Of a stretch of 64,000 nucleotides of DNA, positions 15,267 through 25,799 are shown in pieces. How positions within the stretch are numbered: position 1 is the first letter of the stretch; the number at the start of each line of letters is the position of its first letter. The notes under the pieces were generated by a model. It was not told the DNA's origin, did no database searches, and saw nothing but the letters and a program-made list of their open reading frames with translations. This DNA comes from Cantharellus purpuraceus (Eukaryota; Basidiomycota; Agaricomycetes; Cantharellales; Hydnaceae), in NCBI GenBank assembly GCA_025174535.1, contig JALBUN010000032.1:1-64000 (forward strand). Reading direction: 5' to 3'. The position numbers and the translations under genes are program-made.

Positions 15267-16874
15267 ATGGCTTATGCTGTCCACCTTTTGGTATGCATCC
15301 ATGGGCTATGGGGCAGCCCTGACACTCTAGCCGAACTTGCTCGTGTTATCAGAGCTAGGCATCGATCCTCGAATAATATCTTAGTCTCTGAGATCGAAAT
15401 GGACCTCATTGTCCCTGCATGTAATGCAAAAAATGGAACTTATGACGGCATTGATTGGTGTGCTGAGAGGATTGCAGATGAGGTTCGTGACGAGTTGCTA
15501 TGCTACCTAGCCTAATATCCCATGTCATGCTTTTAATATCTTCTAGGTTGAGACGTATATAAAGACCCTTCAAGAGAATGGTATACACCGAATCACCCGG
15601 TTTTCGGTCATAGGATATAGTCTTGGAGGACTGATTGCTCGTTATCTTTTGGGGTATGGATGTCACATTCAACGTATAACATAGTGTTTACCCTTCTTGT
15701 GAAACAGAATATTTTATTCCCGTGGATTCTTTGACGACGTCAAGCCTTATAATTTTGTCACAATATCTACACCGCATGTTGGCTTCCCGAGATACCCCGG
15801 ATTTCTCTCTGCCTGCTTGCGCACCATTGGTCCGCAACTTCTTTCCAGATCAAGAGAACAGTTATCTCTCACAGATCAATGGTCCTCCTCTCAGCGGCCC
15901 ATATTGGAAGTCATGGCTGATACTGGTACACTTTCTCCTTGATTTCCCTATTTGCTAGCTAAGTCGTACAATTTAGACGGTATCTTCTTTAAAGCCCTTT
16001 CTCGCTTCCCTTACATTCATATATATGCGAATGCGTAAGGCACCGTTTCGTCGTCTGACACCTGTTCTGATATTCTTTTATAGGGTAAACGATGTGCTAG
16101 TCCCTTATCTGACTGGCGCCATAGAGCTTGAAGATCCTTTTGAAACTGACAATGGTTTGAAAATGTATTTCGAAATAGCAACTTTTCTTGTATGTTACTT
16201 ATGGAATACTTAGAGATCTCGACGAGAAGTATGAACCCATGATCAAAACGATCACTCAGCCAGCGATTCCTCTCCAGCAATCTCCTTGTCCACATTTGTT
16301 CTACAGGGGGCCATCTATGACCATGAAGCCATATCTCCTCCTCTTTCCAGCATCTGCCTTTCTGAAGCTTGTGCGTGCAATTTCATCAGTTGTATGACAC
16401 CGATTTCAGTGCCTTTGTTGTTTATAGTTGGTTGGGACACTCTCTCCGATCCTCTTACCGCTTACGATAACCTACACTGTCATGCGGCTCTATCTGGAGG
16501 CACGAGCGTCCAGGGCCAGGATCCGTGAGCTCAAAAGGAGGGGAACTACTGCAGCGACACTTGAAAACTCTGTCCACATACTCGAAAAGGACGTTGATCG
16601 TACCGTCACTGCCCTTGTCTATGCATCATCTAGTATCACTGCAAGCCTTGAGGGTCAAGGAGGAAGCCAGTGCTCCTCTCAAACTTATTTGACATCGAAA
16701 CAGCGCTATCTAGTGACATCACTGAACTCGCTGTCACAGATGCACAAGCACCTGGCATTTATAGATGGTGTGATTAATTCGCACCCTATAATAATCTGCC
16801 GTGACGCGAAGATCGAAATACACAAACGCGGTGAGGGCGTTTTGCGCTACGTAGCTGAAAATCTAGTTATTTAA
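15267..16874 (+). CDS. DUF676 serine lipase/esterase (ROG1-like)
   Basis: Alpha/beta hydrolase of the DUF676 type, related to fungal lipid-droplet and monoacylglycerol lipases. The start at 15267 gives MAYAVHLLVCIHGLWGSP, the HG oxyanion region. An exon then reads FSVIGYSLGGLIARYLLG, which contains the GxSxG nucleophile elbow. Next come VTISTPHVG and the FMDRVNDVLVP-type block, seen here as FFYRVNDVLVPYLTGAIE, which contains the acidic catalytic region. The C-terminal exon (about 16425-16874) has a membrane-like stretch (LLPLTITYTVMRLYLE) and ends in a family-typical tail with FIDGVINSHPIIICRDA. It has about seven exons, and the introns I checked keep frame. Complete. Confidence 0.86.
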
Positions 16875-17453
16875 ATAGAGTAGGGTCGGTCAATATTTTT
16901 TGCATTCTCGAATCATTATCAGTGTAGGCACCATCTGATATAACATCTAGAGCATCTATAAACGTAGAAGAACAATACACTAGGTCAAGAGCTCGAAATC
17001 CTTCATCTCCTTCGAAGCGAAATCTATATAGTGCGCGAGTCAGAATACCTGACTGCATTTGATATCGGATTCATAGCATGAGCATCATGCAGCGGTGTAT
17101 TGATGTCCTCAGTCAACCCTTAAAGAGAACGATGTGCTACAGCTTTAACTACATTTGCAACGAAAGGTCAATTACGAACCAGGGCCCAGTATTGCGAGCA
17201 TGCACCTTTCAACAAGCTCTGCTATGCATGTCAACTCTACACCTTTCTTATTCCCCTGCCGCCCTTATTATTCCCCGCCCTTCTTATTCCCCCACCCTTC
17301 CACCCATCCAGGTGTGCGACCAGGTGAAAAGCCACCGACCATACTGGACAACATTAGACTCATGATAGCCTGTTAGAAAGCCCTCCCAGAGTGTGATCTG
17401 CGCTTTAAAGGCATTCCACACTAAAGCTATGAAGCCGGGAATTACGGTTTACA
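16875..17453. other. Convergent 3' spacer
   Basis: 579 bp between the convergent lipase and unknown-protein genes. It contains a pyrimidine-rich tract around 17240-17310. No gene or RNA recognised. Confidence 0.5.
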
Positions 17454-19042
17454 TTATCCCGCTGAGCCTCCTGGATCAAGCTTTGCCCGTTTAGCTTCTG
17501 TTTCATCCCGCGTTGCCCACTCCTTAGTGATAGAATCATGAGTGGGCCGCTTCGGCGCGGTAGGATTTGACGTAGGAAACGAAGTTAGACTTGACTGGGA
17601 ATAAACCATGGGATTGGAATTGGGCAGATTGATGATATCTTCATTCATCCCTGGGGTTGACGAGCTTGGAAAAGTAAGACTGACAGGTGTGTGGAGTGAC
17701 GACGATTCCAAGGACCGTTGGTTCACCTCCACCAAGTCAACAAGGCTCGTCGAATCAGCCACCGAAGGAAGCGACGAGGCAGAAGGGTGATTCTCGCTGG
17801 CTGATACAACAGACCCTGTATGCCAGCGCACTGTCTCCTCGGTAGCGGAAGACGGAGTTACATGCTGAGTTGTGGTGGATGAAGCATCCCACTCAGGGCT
17901 GCCCTTCAGGACGAACTTCATCTTTCCGCTCCGGACGAGATCTAGTAATAGGCGATTCTCTTTCAGACTGTTGTTTGATGGATTGCGCATTTCAACGGCG
18001 GGAGGCCATCCAATCAAGCGAACATTGTATAATTCTTCCAAAGAGGCAGGCTTTGTCCAGCGCATTTCTGCTGAAGGTTCACCACTAGCTGATCTAGACC
18101 CCAATGGCAGGTTATAAGGTAGTTATTCGCAAGGTGCTGGTTCGACGTACCTGAGAGCGTGTCTTACAGCCGCATACAATTCGGTCTTTACATCAGCACT
18201 CTTCATCTTCATCAACGGAACCTCTTCCGGATTTGAGGTTCGAGTGTGATCTGAATGTGTGCGAGTCGATGCGATTCTTGGGAATGAGATATCCAATTCT
18301 AACGACTGTGCTTCAGCCTCGCGTTGCATTTGACACTTGACACGAAAGGCTCTGGCGCCGTTCACCCCACCACCTTTTAATCCCATCCAAAACTCCTTGC
18401 CTAGATCTGTGCCGCCTATATAACTAGCCTGGTGGGAATCATATGGTACAGGGGACCGATGGGATGACTCAGAATCGGCACTCATGGCTGCTGAAGGAGC
18501 CCTCGAGTGAGGAGATACTACGAGGAGGAGTGAATCGAGCCCTGAAGTGCTGTGGAGCATTTGAAGCGTGTTGCTCAATCGAGCTAGGGTATTTCGTATA
18601 GAAGGAATATTTCTTGCACTACCTACTTGGAAGCCATGAGTGTCTGATTCAGAAATAGGATTAACAATTCACCTTGTGATGTATCATCGGATTGTGGAAG
18701 GATTGGATCTAGTGAAAATATATATCTCGCATGTGGGATGGCAACAAGTCTCCGTATCTTTGACCCGATCAGCAAAACTAATATATGAATGCTGAATGTG
18801 GCAGTTACTTCATCGAGCGGCCGCTGTTCTCGGTTGGCAAATGATTCCATGTCTCTCACTTGACCCTCTATGAAACTTTCCAAACGTTCCAAGAACAAAC
18901 CGTCTTGTCTATCCCTGCTCTTGGATGGCCACTTACGCCCTGACTCGGACTCATGATCCGACAGTGCAAGGTACGCAGTGTCCGTCAAGTACAAGAAGTC
19001 ACCATCATGGCCTGGGGGTCGGACATCAGATGTTCCGCTCAT
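17454..19042 (-). CDS. Conserved unknown protein, about 500 aa, three exons
   Basis: Not recognised. The model starts at 19042 (MSGTSDVRPPGHDGDFLYLT); an upstream in-frame ATG at 19087 is possible. Two introns fit well. One follows ILPQSDDTSQ and resumes as GSARNIPSIRNTLARLSNTL. The other follows VRHALR and resumes as SASGEPSAEMRWTKPASLEE. Together they give one continuous frame. A short ordered block ELYNVRLIGWPPAVEMRNPS, then LLLDLVRSGKMKF, looks like a small conserved domain in the last third. The rest is Ser/Pro-rich and probably disordered, ending in a basic Lys/Arg patch (KRPTHDSITKEWATRDETEAKRAKLD cut short here: key residues KRAK) that could be a nuclear signal. A nuclear role is a guess. 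Confidence 0.7.
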
Positions 19043-19450
19043 CGCAATTTCAGAAGGGAACCTGTACGTTGAGGATTCAAATATCAAAATGTGAGTGGTA
19101 GAAGGGAAAGAGTCAACAAAGGCGTTAGTACGAGTTTACATAAAGCACCATCCTACGTGCCACTGGGTGCGCCAAACGGGTGGATCATGACTGCTGCAGC
19201 AGTGTCTGACACTCAAGCACTTACAGTAAGCACCACTTGCAACGCGATTCACGATCGGTTTCTCACTGAAGCCGCGAGCCCTACAAAATCAGGGCAAATA
19301 AATGTTCAAACGAGCAGTGCTCAAGTTCAAGACATCCAGCAATAAACGGTGGACCTTCCAAGCAGATCGTTAAGAACACAGGCCTTATACTCTTTTGATG
19401 GGATGGTTGAAACTGTCATAGGACAAGTTTCACATGCATTCTATTGCACA
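19043..19450. other. Spacer upstream of the unknown gene
   Basis: 408 bp. One 84-codon open frame (19091-19345, plus) has no recognisable features and overlaps the presumed promoter of the 19042 gene. I do not call it. Confidence 0.45.
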
Positions 19451-20210
19451 TTATAACGCCACTACTGTCCGTATCTTGAGGGGTATAATGCCTCTGCCTT
19501 TCCCATCCCAATCTTTCAGCACAGCTCGGCACACTGGACATCTGACACGCCATTAAGTTCATTTATGAGAACATGACATGGATTCCAACCACATACCTTG
19601 CACCAGTGCCATCACCGCCTATAGGGATGCCCATATCAAGTGCTCGCTGAATCCCACTTTTTACAGCCGCAAATAGACACGCTCCACACAGTACGTGGCC
19701 ACATGGAGTGAGGCATGCTTTCGTCACTGTCGAGAAGCAAATGGGACAAGCATGTGTAGAAAGAAGGTTCGAGGGTGGTGGTGTAGAAGGGCTGCTAAGA
19801 GTTGACGGCGGATCAGTGGTTGTAGAGGGATTGCTTGGACCCGCCGCGGCATTTTGTCTTTGACGGGTGTGTTTCACCTCCATGAGATTCGCAACTTGCT
19901 CAGAATCAGAGGAACTCTGGCAACCGTCATCTCGCCAAGGAGATGCTTGATCTTCGACATCTATGACCTCACGAGGTAGATGGGAGGGTCCAGTAACTGG
20001 TTTAGTTGGGTCTGAAAAGGCATCAACATCTACCACATTGTTCTTCTGTCGGCGTCGCTTTGCGCCACGGCTACCAGAAGAAATAGATGATGAGGCTGGA
20101 GAATTCGTGCGAGAACCACGAGGTCGTGTAGTCAATGGAAGAGGCAGTGGTAACGTATTGGTTGTAAGATCCACTACAGAGTTGGAGCGCTTTCTCTTGA
20201 ACGGCATCAT
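19451..20210 (-). CDS. RING-finger E3 ligase with SUMO-interaction-like motifs
   Basis: Two-exon gene. The C-terminal RING is CPICFSTVTKACLTPCGHVL, then CGACLF, a 22-residue linker and RCPVCRA. That gives the C3HC4 set of ligands, with the last Cys pair in the second exon after a clean AG|GT junction. The protein ends LKIRTVVAL at 19451. The N-terminal half is disordered and basic (KRKRSNS, GAKRRRQKN) with three short hydrophobic-acidic stretches: SVVDLTT, NVVDVDAF and REVIDVED. These look like SUMO-interaction motifs. That layout (SIMs then C-terminal RING) is the layout of SUMO-targeted ubiquitin ligases such as Slx8/RNF4. I infer but cannot prove that class. Divergent from ERV41 with only 124 bp between starts. 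Confidence 0.85.
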
Positions 20211-20334
20211 GTGGTCACCGGCAAGAAAGTAACAGTAGCTTACCTCTTGTGACGTTACGCGGTCACAGCAGCTTTAGCTGGCACTAGTTTGTCAACGTGG
20301 AGGTCTTCAGCTTTAATACCTCTTCCAAACAATC
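20211..20334. promoter_or_regulatory. Compact bidirectional promoter (RING gene / ERV41)
   Basis: Only 124 bp separate the two divergent start codons. It contains GTGACGTTACGCGGTCAC (about 20251-20268), an imperfect palindrome with an ACGT centre that could serve a bZIP factor. Functional use is inferred from position. Confidence 0.4.
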
Positions 20335-22217
20335 ATGGAAAAGCTTGAAAGTATAGGCCCAGAGTCTATACGTCAGTTCGATGCCTTTCCAAAACTTGCT
20401 TCGACATACAAGACACGCACGCAGGGTGGTGGCTTCTTAACACTTTTCGTCGCAATCGTGTCTTTTCTTCTCGTGGTCAATGACATCGCCGAATTCATAT
20501 GGGGATGGCCTGACTATGAATTTAGTGTTGACAAGGAAGGCGACAGTTTCATGAATATTAACGTGGACCTGGTCGTGAATACGCCATGTCGTTGTATGTG
20601 TCACTGTTTCCATCCTCCGCTTTGACTGAATCACACATGACCAGATCTTAGCGTAGACTTGAGAGATGCTCTGGGTGACCGCCTCCATCTTAGCGACGGG
20701 TTTCGCAGAGACGGAGTGTGTCCATTGGCTCACATTTGCTAAGAAAACGTGTGTTAATCACGATACCCAGGTCTCGTTTGACGTTAGCCAGGCTACGAAG
20801 CTCAAGTATGTCAGAATTATCTTTGAATCTAGCAATCAGTAAACCGGCTATGCAGACAGCACTCTGCCATGCTTTCTGCCCGTCAAGCTGTAGCGCAATC
20901 GCGTCGCTCCCGAGGGTTCTTTTCATTTTGGCGACCCTCTGCGCCTACTTTCAGGCCGACGTACAACCACCAAGCAGATGGGTCTGCATGCCGTGTATAT
21001 GGTAGTCTTGAGGTGAAGAAGGTAACAGGTGAGTTATTCAAATCACAATCATGATTATTCTTCAAAGCCACTTGGTAGCAAATTTACATATAACGACCCT
21101 TGGGCATGGGTACGCCAGTTATGAACACACAGATCACAGTGGTATGTTCAATTAATCCACACTATCGTAGTACCTAGAATGATTCCTTTTCTGCAGTCAT
21201 GAATATGTCCCATGTGATTTCCGAGTTTTCTTTCGGTCCTTATTTCCCAGACATCACCCAACCTCTGGATTACTCTTTCGAAGTGACTGATCAGCGTATG
21301 TGCGTTTCGTTTCGGTGACTTCTATGTACTGACGCACAATGTGACAGATTTCATGGCCTATCAGTACTTTCTCACTGTTGTTCCGACCACGTTCATTGCT
21401 CCGCGCTCCGTACCCCTGCGCACGCATCAGTACAGTGTAACGCACTACGAGCGTGTCTTGGAGCACAATAAGGGAGCACCCGGGATTTTCTTCAAGTTCG
21501 ATCTCGAGCCTCTGGCGCTAAGCATCCACCAGCGAACAACTACCTTTGTACAACTATTGATTCGGTAAATGGATACTTTTTCTATGCATATCGTCCAAAA
21601 AGGCTTACATGTCTGGTAGGTGCGTTGGGGTGGTCGGTGGTGTATGGGTCTGCACTGGCTGGTCGATTAAAGTTGGTTCCAAAGTCACAGAGGTCGTTAC
21701 CGGGCCGGACAAGACCCAAGGTATTGTTGCTGCAGAGGCGACTGGAGTTAAGAAGCGCTGGGGTGGCGGCGATCTCCGTGCACGCCCCAACGCTGGGATG
21801 AGCCCTTACAACTCTTATGCTGGCACGCCCATGAGTGCAACCTTTTCGCATGCTGGGACACCTATGGGGAACTTCTTCCCTTCTAGTACACCAGCCAGTC
21901 CGCTCCCTCCACCACCTGGTTCTGCAAATGCGTCGCCACAAGTGGCTTCTGGGTCAGCTTACATACCGCCACCACCGCATCCAACCTCACCATTCCCACC
22001 CTCTCCTCTCCCGGGTACTACTGGATTCCCATCATCGCCTCACCCACGGCAGAGTGGTTTCCCGTCATCGCCCATCACTGGACAAGGGTCAGTTGCCCGG
22101 TCACCAGCGAGTCCGGACTTCCCTCCTAGAAGTGCGGGGTTAGGGCAAGGGGTGACAAGGGGCTTCAGCGGACTAAGGAATGTCAGTGGTGATGACGAGT
22201 TGAAGAAGGTGGAATAA
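20335..22217 (+). CDS. ERV41: ER vesicle protein Erv41 (ERGIC2 family)
   Basis: Erv41 forms a complex with Erv46 that cycles in COPII/COPI vesicles and retrieves ER proteins from the Golgi. The start at 20335 gives MEKLESIGPESIRQFDAFPK, then KTRTQGGGFLTL and the first membrane span. The lumenal part reads YLSVDLRDALGDRLHLSDGF, SARQAVAQSRRSRGFFSFW, YNHQADGSACRVYGSLEVKK, NLHITTLGHGYASYEHTDHS, MSHVISEFSFGPYFPDITQP and VVPTTFIAPRSVPLRTHQYS. The second membrane span is near residue 310 (TTFVQLLIR, intron, CVGVVGGVWVCTGW). Eight exons splice in frame. The cytosolic tail is unusually long for the family, about 170 residues, rich in Pro, Ser and Gly. It ends at 22217. Confidence 0.92.
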
Positions 22218-22404
22218 TGGGTTTTTTTTGCTTGGTTTGGCACGGTTACTGGTATATAGGTGTATAGATGTTGCAGAAAACTAATCTATCGCTGAAAACA
22301 CCCTCTGCTGGATCGGGGACGCTTTGCATCGCCTTTGATACGGGGATCGATCCACATAGGCTGGAAGCGTACTGACGTCATCACATCAAAGTCCCATTTA
22401 TATC

Positions 22405-23556
22405 TCAGGTCAGAATATCAGGGTGTTCTAGCCAAAAATCGTCCTTGATGATGTCACAGTGAAGAACCGAGACCACGTAAGTGATTTTGGTTCTCCTTGA
22501 ATGCCGATTGTCAGTACTTTGAGTCGACGGAGGCATAGGTTCGTCCGCTGTCGGTGTGACTTCAGTATTCTGGGTTTCAGGGTGCGATGTGGACATCTCG
22601 GCGACTACTGGTGCTGCCACCTTAGGATAAGCAAAAGGTTTTCCAAACGTCAGTCCAAGCGCAATTCGTCGGTGCATGGAGATACCTCAACACGCACGAG
22701 GACACTGCCTTTTCGAAATCGTCCAGGCAGTTCATTATAGTTGATGCCAAATCCGTTGAAGAGCATTTCATGCTTTGTGCTGGAGATGGTACCCTGCGTG
22801 AACACATTGATTTGGGCAAGTATCGCGAGGAACAGCATATCGCACACGTAAAGTTTCATGAGCTTGAGCAGTTGTTTGGCCCTGGTTTTGAACAAGAGCC
22901 CAAAAGACGGTGTTGTACAAGTTATTGATGTGAGCTTCAAGCAAATATTCAAACCACAATCTCGCGCATATGTGACAGATGTGCTTACTGTCGGCCTGGC
23001 GCCATGCGAAGTAATCCTTCACTTCTTTTTCTCCAGGGTATATCACTAGACGACCATCAAAGCTTGGAGGATATTGGAGAGGTGTAGATGGAAAGTAGTG
23101 GTGCCAAAGCATTACGTAGGATGACGTAAAAAGGGAGGTGAGCGTTGTGATGATCTTGCTATAACGCCTATTATATAGTGTACAAGACTTTCGAAGTAGA
23201 AAACTTCCACCGGGAATAGGCCAGGGTGAATAATTAGTCAATCAGGCAATGTCATCGTTCATACCTGAACTCGTCGCTCTCTCCAAAAGCAAGAACAATA
23301 TCCTTATATTCTTCCATCACCATTCGAGCTGCGTGATCCATTAGTTGTAGTGCCCGCTCGTCGTTAGGCTTGATGAAATTATGTGCATCCGCAAATCTTC
23401 GAACATGTCGTTCAGTACTTGCACGTGTATAAGCTTGCACAACGCGTCTTACCGATGGAAGGCATGTCCATCGAGACGGGCGATGAGATAGGTATTCGGA
23501 AGAAGGGGATCTGGCAACTCAAATGTTTTCACATACGCGAATCTGGAGCCTGCCAT
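22405..23556 (-). CDS. THG1: tRNA-His guanylyltransferase Thg1
   Basis: Adds the essential G(-1) to the 5' end of tRNA-His by 3'-5' nucleotide transfer. The start at 23556 ([20 protein letters not shown]) leads to [19 protein letters not shown], containing a metal-binding Asp. Then come [14 protein letters not shown] and FGESDEFSFLL, with the second catalytic Asp. After an intron the frame resumes [16 protein letters not shown], then [65 protein letters not shown] and a C-terminal [12 protein letters not shown]. All family blocks are present and all introns tested keep frame. An 86-bp gap separates it from the divergent frame at 23643. Confidence 0.93.
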
Positions 23557-23642
23557 GGGGAGAGCGGGCCGGCGTCTAGTTAATTAGAAGCAATTCAAAG
23601 TCCGCTGACCTAAGTCTCCTGGCAATCATCCTAAAGTAAAAC

Positions 23643-23882
23643 ATGAACGATAGCCTGTCAAACACAAATCCGGTGTCTTCCTCCGCTCCAGCCTCGTTTC
23701 CGCCCTTCTTCAGACGTCGTACCCTAGGACGTGCCCCGTCACCCCCAACATGGGCCTGCTATGAGCAGATTCCACCTCCAACAAGCGACTCGGACGATTG
23801 CGACGACGATGTGCAGACAGATAGCGACACTCAAAGCGGAAGCGACAGCGAGGTTGAGGATGAGTATATTGCGGGAACCTAA
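23643..23882 (+). pseudogene. Possible 5' end of a gene cut off by telomere repeats
   Basis: An open frame that starts 86 bp upstream of and divergent to THG1, in the position of a normal neighbouring gene. The product begins MNDSLSNTNPVSSSAP, has a basic PPFFRRRTLGRAPS patch and an acidic Asp/Ser/Glu-rich stretch. It runs straight into the telomere tract, where the frame stops within the first repeat (23880-23882). I do not recognise it. The combination of a plausible start, biased composition and abrupt end suggests a gene truncated by the junction. It could equally be a chance frame. Confidence 0.4.
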
Positions 23883-23945
23883 CCCTAACCCTAACCCTAA
23901 CCCTAACCCTAACCCTAACCCTAACCCTAACCCTAACCCTAACCC
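23876..23945 (+). repeat. Interstitial telomere repeat (CCCTAA)n, about 11 units
   Basis: About 70 bp of essentially perfect CCCTAA units with no degeneration. The orientation is C-rich on the plus strand, as at the left end of a chromosome. It directly follows an open frame on the left. On the right it adjoins a segment that is repeated at 31.9 kb. Confidence 0.97.
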
Positions 23946-24248
23946 ACCACTTTGCCAAGATGGGCTTCCAGAGCGGCAAGGCAGAAGACAAGGAGTGCGT
24001 GATCATGTAGCATAGGATGGGGGTTTGCTTTCTTACTTGCTTTCTTTGTTGGGGATCAGCTTGAGCGCATCACCGTTGGCATGCCCTTCTTTTAATATGC
24101 ACAATGCGGACTACTTTGTTAGAATACCACACACATTGTTGTCCTGTTCATTTTAAGAACACTTGGGGCATCACCATAGGTGTATGACATACGTGCTATA
24201 TACACACTCAAAAATAGCTACCCATAAATTATTTACACACCTGCGCTT
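23945..24248 (+). repeat. Subtelomere-like segment R, copy 1
   Basis: Closely similar over about 300 bp to 31877-32208. The match runs from the CCACTTTGCCAAGATG region through AGAATACCACACACATTGT to TAGCTACCCATAAATTATTT, with one about 30-bp length difference. The copy begins exactly where the telomere tract ends. A short frame at its start reads FQSGKAEDKECVIM then stop; in copy 2 the same frame reads FQSGKAEDNQSVII then stop. Confidence 0.85.
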
Positions 24249-24274
24249 GTATGTGCGTCTGGGCCGGGAGTGAT

Positions 24275-24332
24275 GGATGAGATGGCGTTGGACAGAGAGT
24301 AGTTGTGCATGAATCCATTGGGGCCGGGTTCT
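24275..24332 (+). repeat. Segment S, copy 1 (short)
   Basis: About 55 bp with shared GTTGG-CAGAGA-TAGTTGT-TGAATCCATTGG wording, matching 33580-33636. In the other copy the 62-bp minisatellite lies between segments R and S. Here R and S are only about 30 bp apart, so this copy either lost or never gained that array. Confidence 0.6.
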
Positions 24333-24535
24333 TACCATTTCATTTCACATGCACCCGTGTCATTACATCTGCACATATCATATCCATACATATCATACAC
24401 ATTATTTCAGATCTACATGTATTATATGTACATATCATTTCCATCTTGTTTTGGTTTCAGATCCTCATATATTGTTTCATGCATCACAGACAGATATGTC
24501 TCTTGACTCAGTGCATTTACTGGTCACATGAACTG

Positions 24536-24780
24536 TCTCTACACCACCTCTACCTCACCTCTACACCATCTCTACACCACCTCTACACCATCTCTACCTC
24601 ACCTCTACCTCACCTCCACCCCCACCTCTACACCACCTCTACCTCACCTCCACCCCACCTCTACCTCACCTCCACCCCACCTCTACCTCACCTCCACCCC
24701 ACCTCTATACCATCTCTACACCACCTCTACCTCACCTCCACCCCACCTCTACACCATTCTACACCACCTCTACCCTATTA
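24536..24780 (+). repeat. Low-complexity CTACACCACCTC / CACCTCCACCC tract
   Basis: About 245 bp built from CTCTACACCAC, CTCTACCTCAC and CTCCACCCCAC words. Strongly pyrimidine-biased and strand-asymmetric. The long open frames through it are compositional artefacts. Confidence 0.9.
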
Positions 24781-24830
24781 TCACACTTCTCCTTGTCTTT
24801 CTCTGCACATCCTCTTCCACCCTCACACAT

Positions 24831-25148
24831 GTCCAGGAGGAACACACACACATCCCTCCATACACATCTGTGCCTGCACGTGTGTCCAGGAGGAACACAC
24901 ACACATCCCTCCATACACATCTGTGCCTGCACGTGTGTCCAGGAGGAACACGCACACATCCCTCCATACACATCTGTGCCTGCACGTGTGTCCAGGAGGA
25001 ACGCACACACCCCTCTCCATACACCTCCATGCCTGCACGTCTGTCCAGGAGGAACGCACACACCCCTCTCCATACACCTCCATGCCTGCACATCTGTCCA
25101 GGAGGAACACACATGCATCCCTTCATACCTCTCTGTGTCTGCACATCT
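24831..25148 (+). repeat. 53-bp minisatellite, six units
   Basis: Units start with GTCCAGGAGGAAC at 24831, 24884, 24937, 24990, 25043 and 25096, so the period is exactly 53 bp. Units 4-6 carry shared variants (ACGCACACACCCCTCTCC), which indicates local duplication. As 53 is not a multiple of 3, one frame cannot code a conserved repeat. Confidence 0.95.
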
Positions 25149-25245
25149 GTTCAGCCCATCCCAGCCCAGCCCATCCCAGTCCATCCCATCCCAGCCCATC
25201 CCATCCATCCTAGCCCAGCCTAGCCCAGCCTAGCCCAGCCCTACC
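25149..25245 (+). repeat. CCCAGCCCATCC / CCTAGCC simple repeat
   Basis: Short pentamer-like words (CCCAG, CCCAT, CCTAG) in tandem directly after the 53-bp array. No coding support. Confidence 0.85.
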
Positions 25246-25799
25246 TATTTTTTTGACTGACCTAGCCGACCTTTGCACCCCTCTTTAAACCCTAAGTGGC
25301 ATTGGGCGTGCGTCTGCGACGCATGCCGCTGTCACCGCTACTTTTCTACCGACTGACCAGCTATGTACACCTAGAAACAGCTCAGTTTAATACTTTCCAT
25401 TAAACCTTTTCAGCGTGCATTCTGAATTGAGTATGAACTCCTTGTGTCAGGACAGAAACATTGTCGTGTGCGTCTCGACGCACCATTACTTCCTCTCTCT
25501 ATTCGTGCTCACATTTCTGGACCCAGGGATATGCATTCATATCCTCTTAGCCCAGAGGCTTTTCATGTTCAATGTCATCATCCCGCTGTTCGTCCGTTGT
25601 AGGCACTGGCTCACAGACTCTGCCATGCGTCCAGGACGCACACTCAGGACTCCCATGTGTGTTCTCATCTTCAACTGCTTCCATTCCGCACTCAAACTGC
25701 CGTTTTTTGGTCTGCAATTCTTGGCAGCAGTACATCATTCTCCCTGCTAATTAGGTTCACCTATTCCTCAATGTTCACCAAGAAATCATGTCACTCGTC
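25246..25799. other. Spacer with three isolated palindromes
   Basis: No supported gene. It holds three separate copies of the palindromic core also found in the later arrays: TGCGTCTGCGACGCA (25309-25323), GTGCGTCTCGACGCAC (25468-25483) and TGCGTCCAGGACGCA (25626-25640). A single AAACCCTAAG word occurs at 25287. Confidence 0.6.

Noticed and set aside
23876..23945. Head-to-head chromosome fusion scar
   Set aside because: Only one orientation (CCCTAA) is present; no TTAGGG tract precedes it.
24305..25233. His/Pro/Ser-rich and Cys/Trp-rich frames on both strands
   Set aside because: Low-complexity tract and 53-bp minisatellite give open frames in several phases on both strands.
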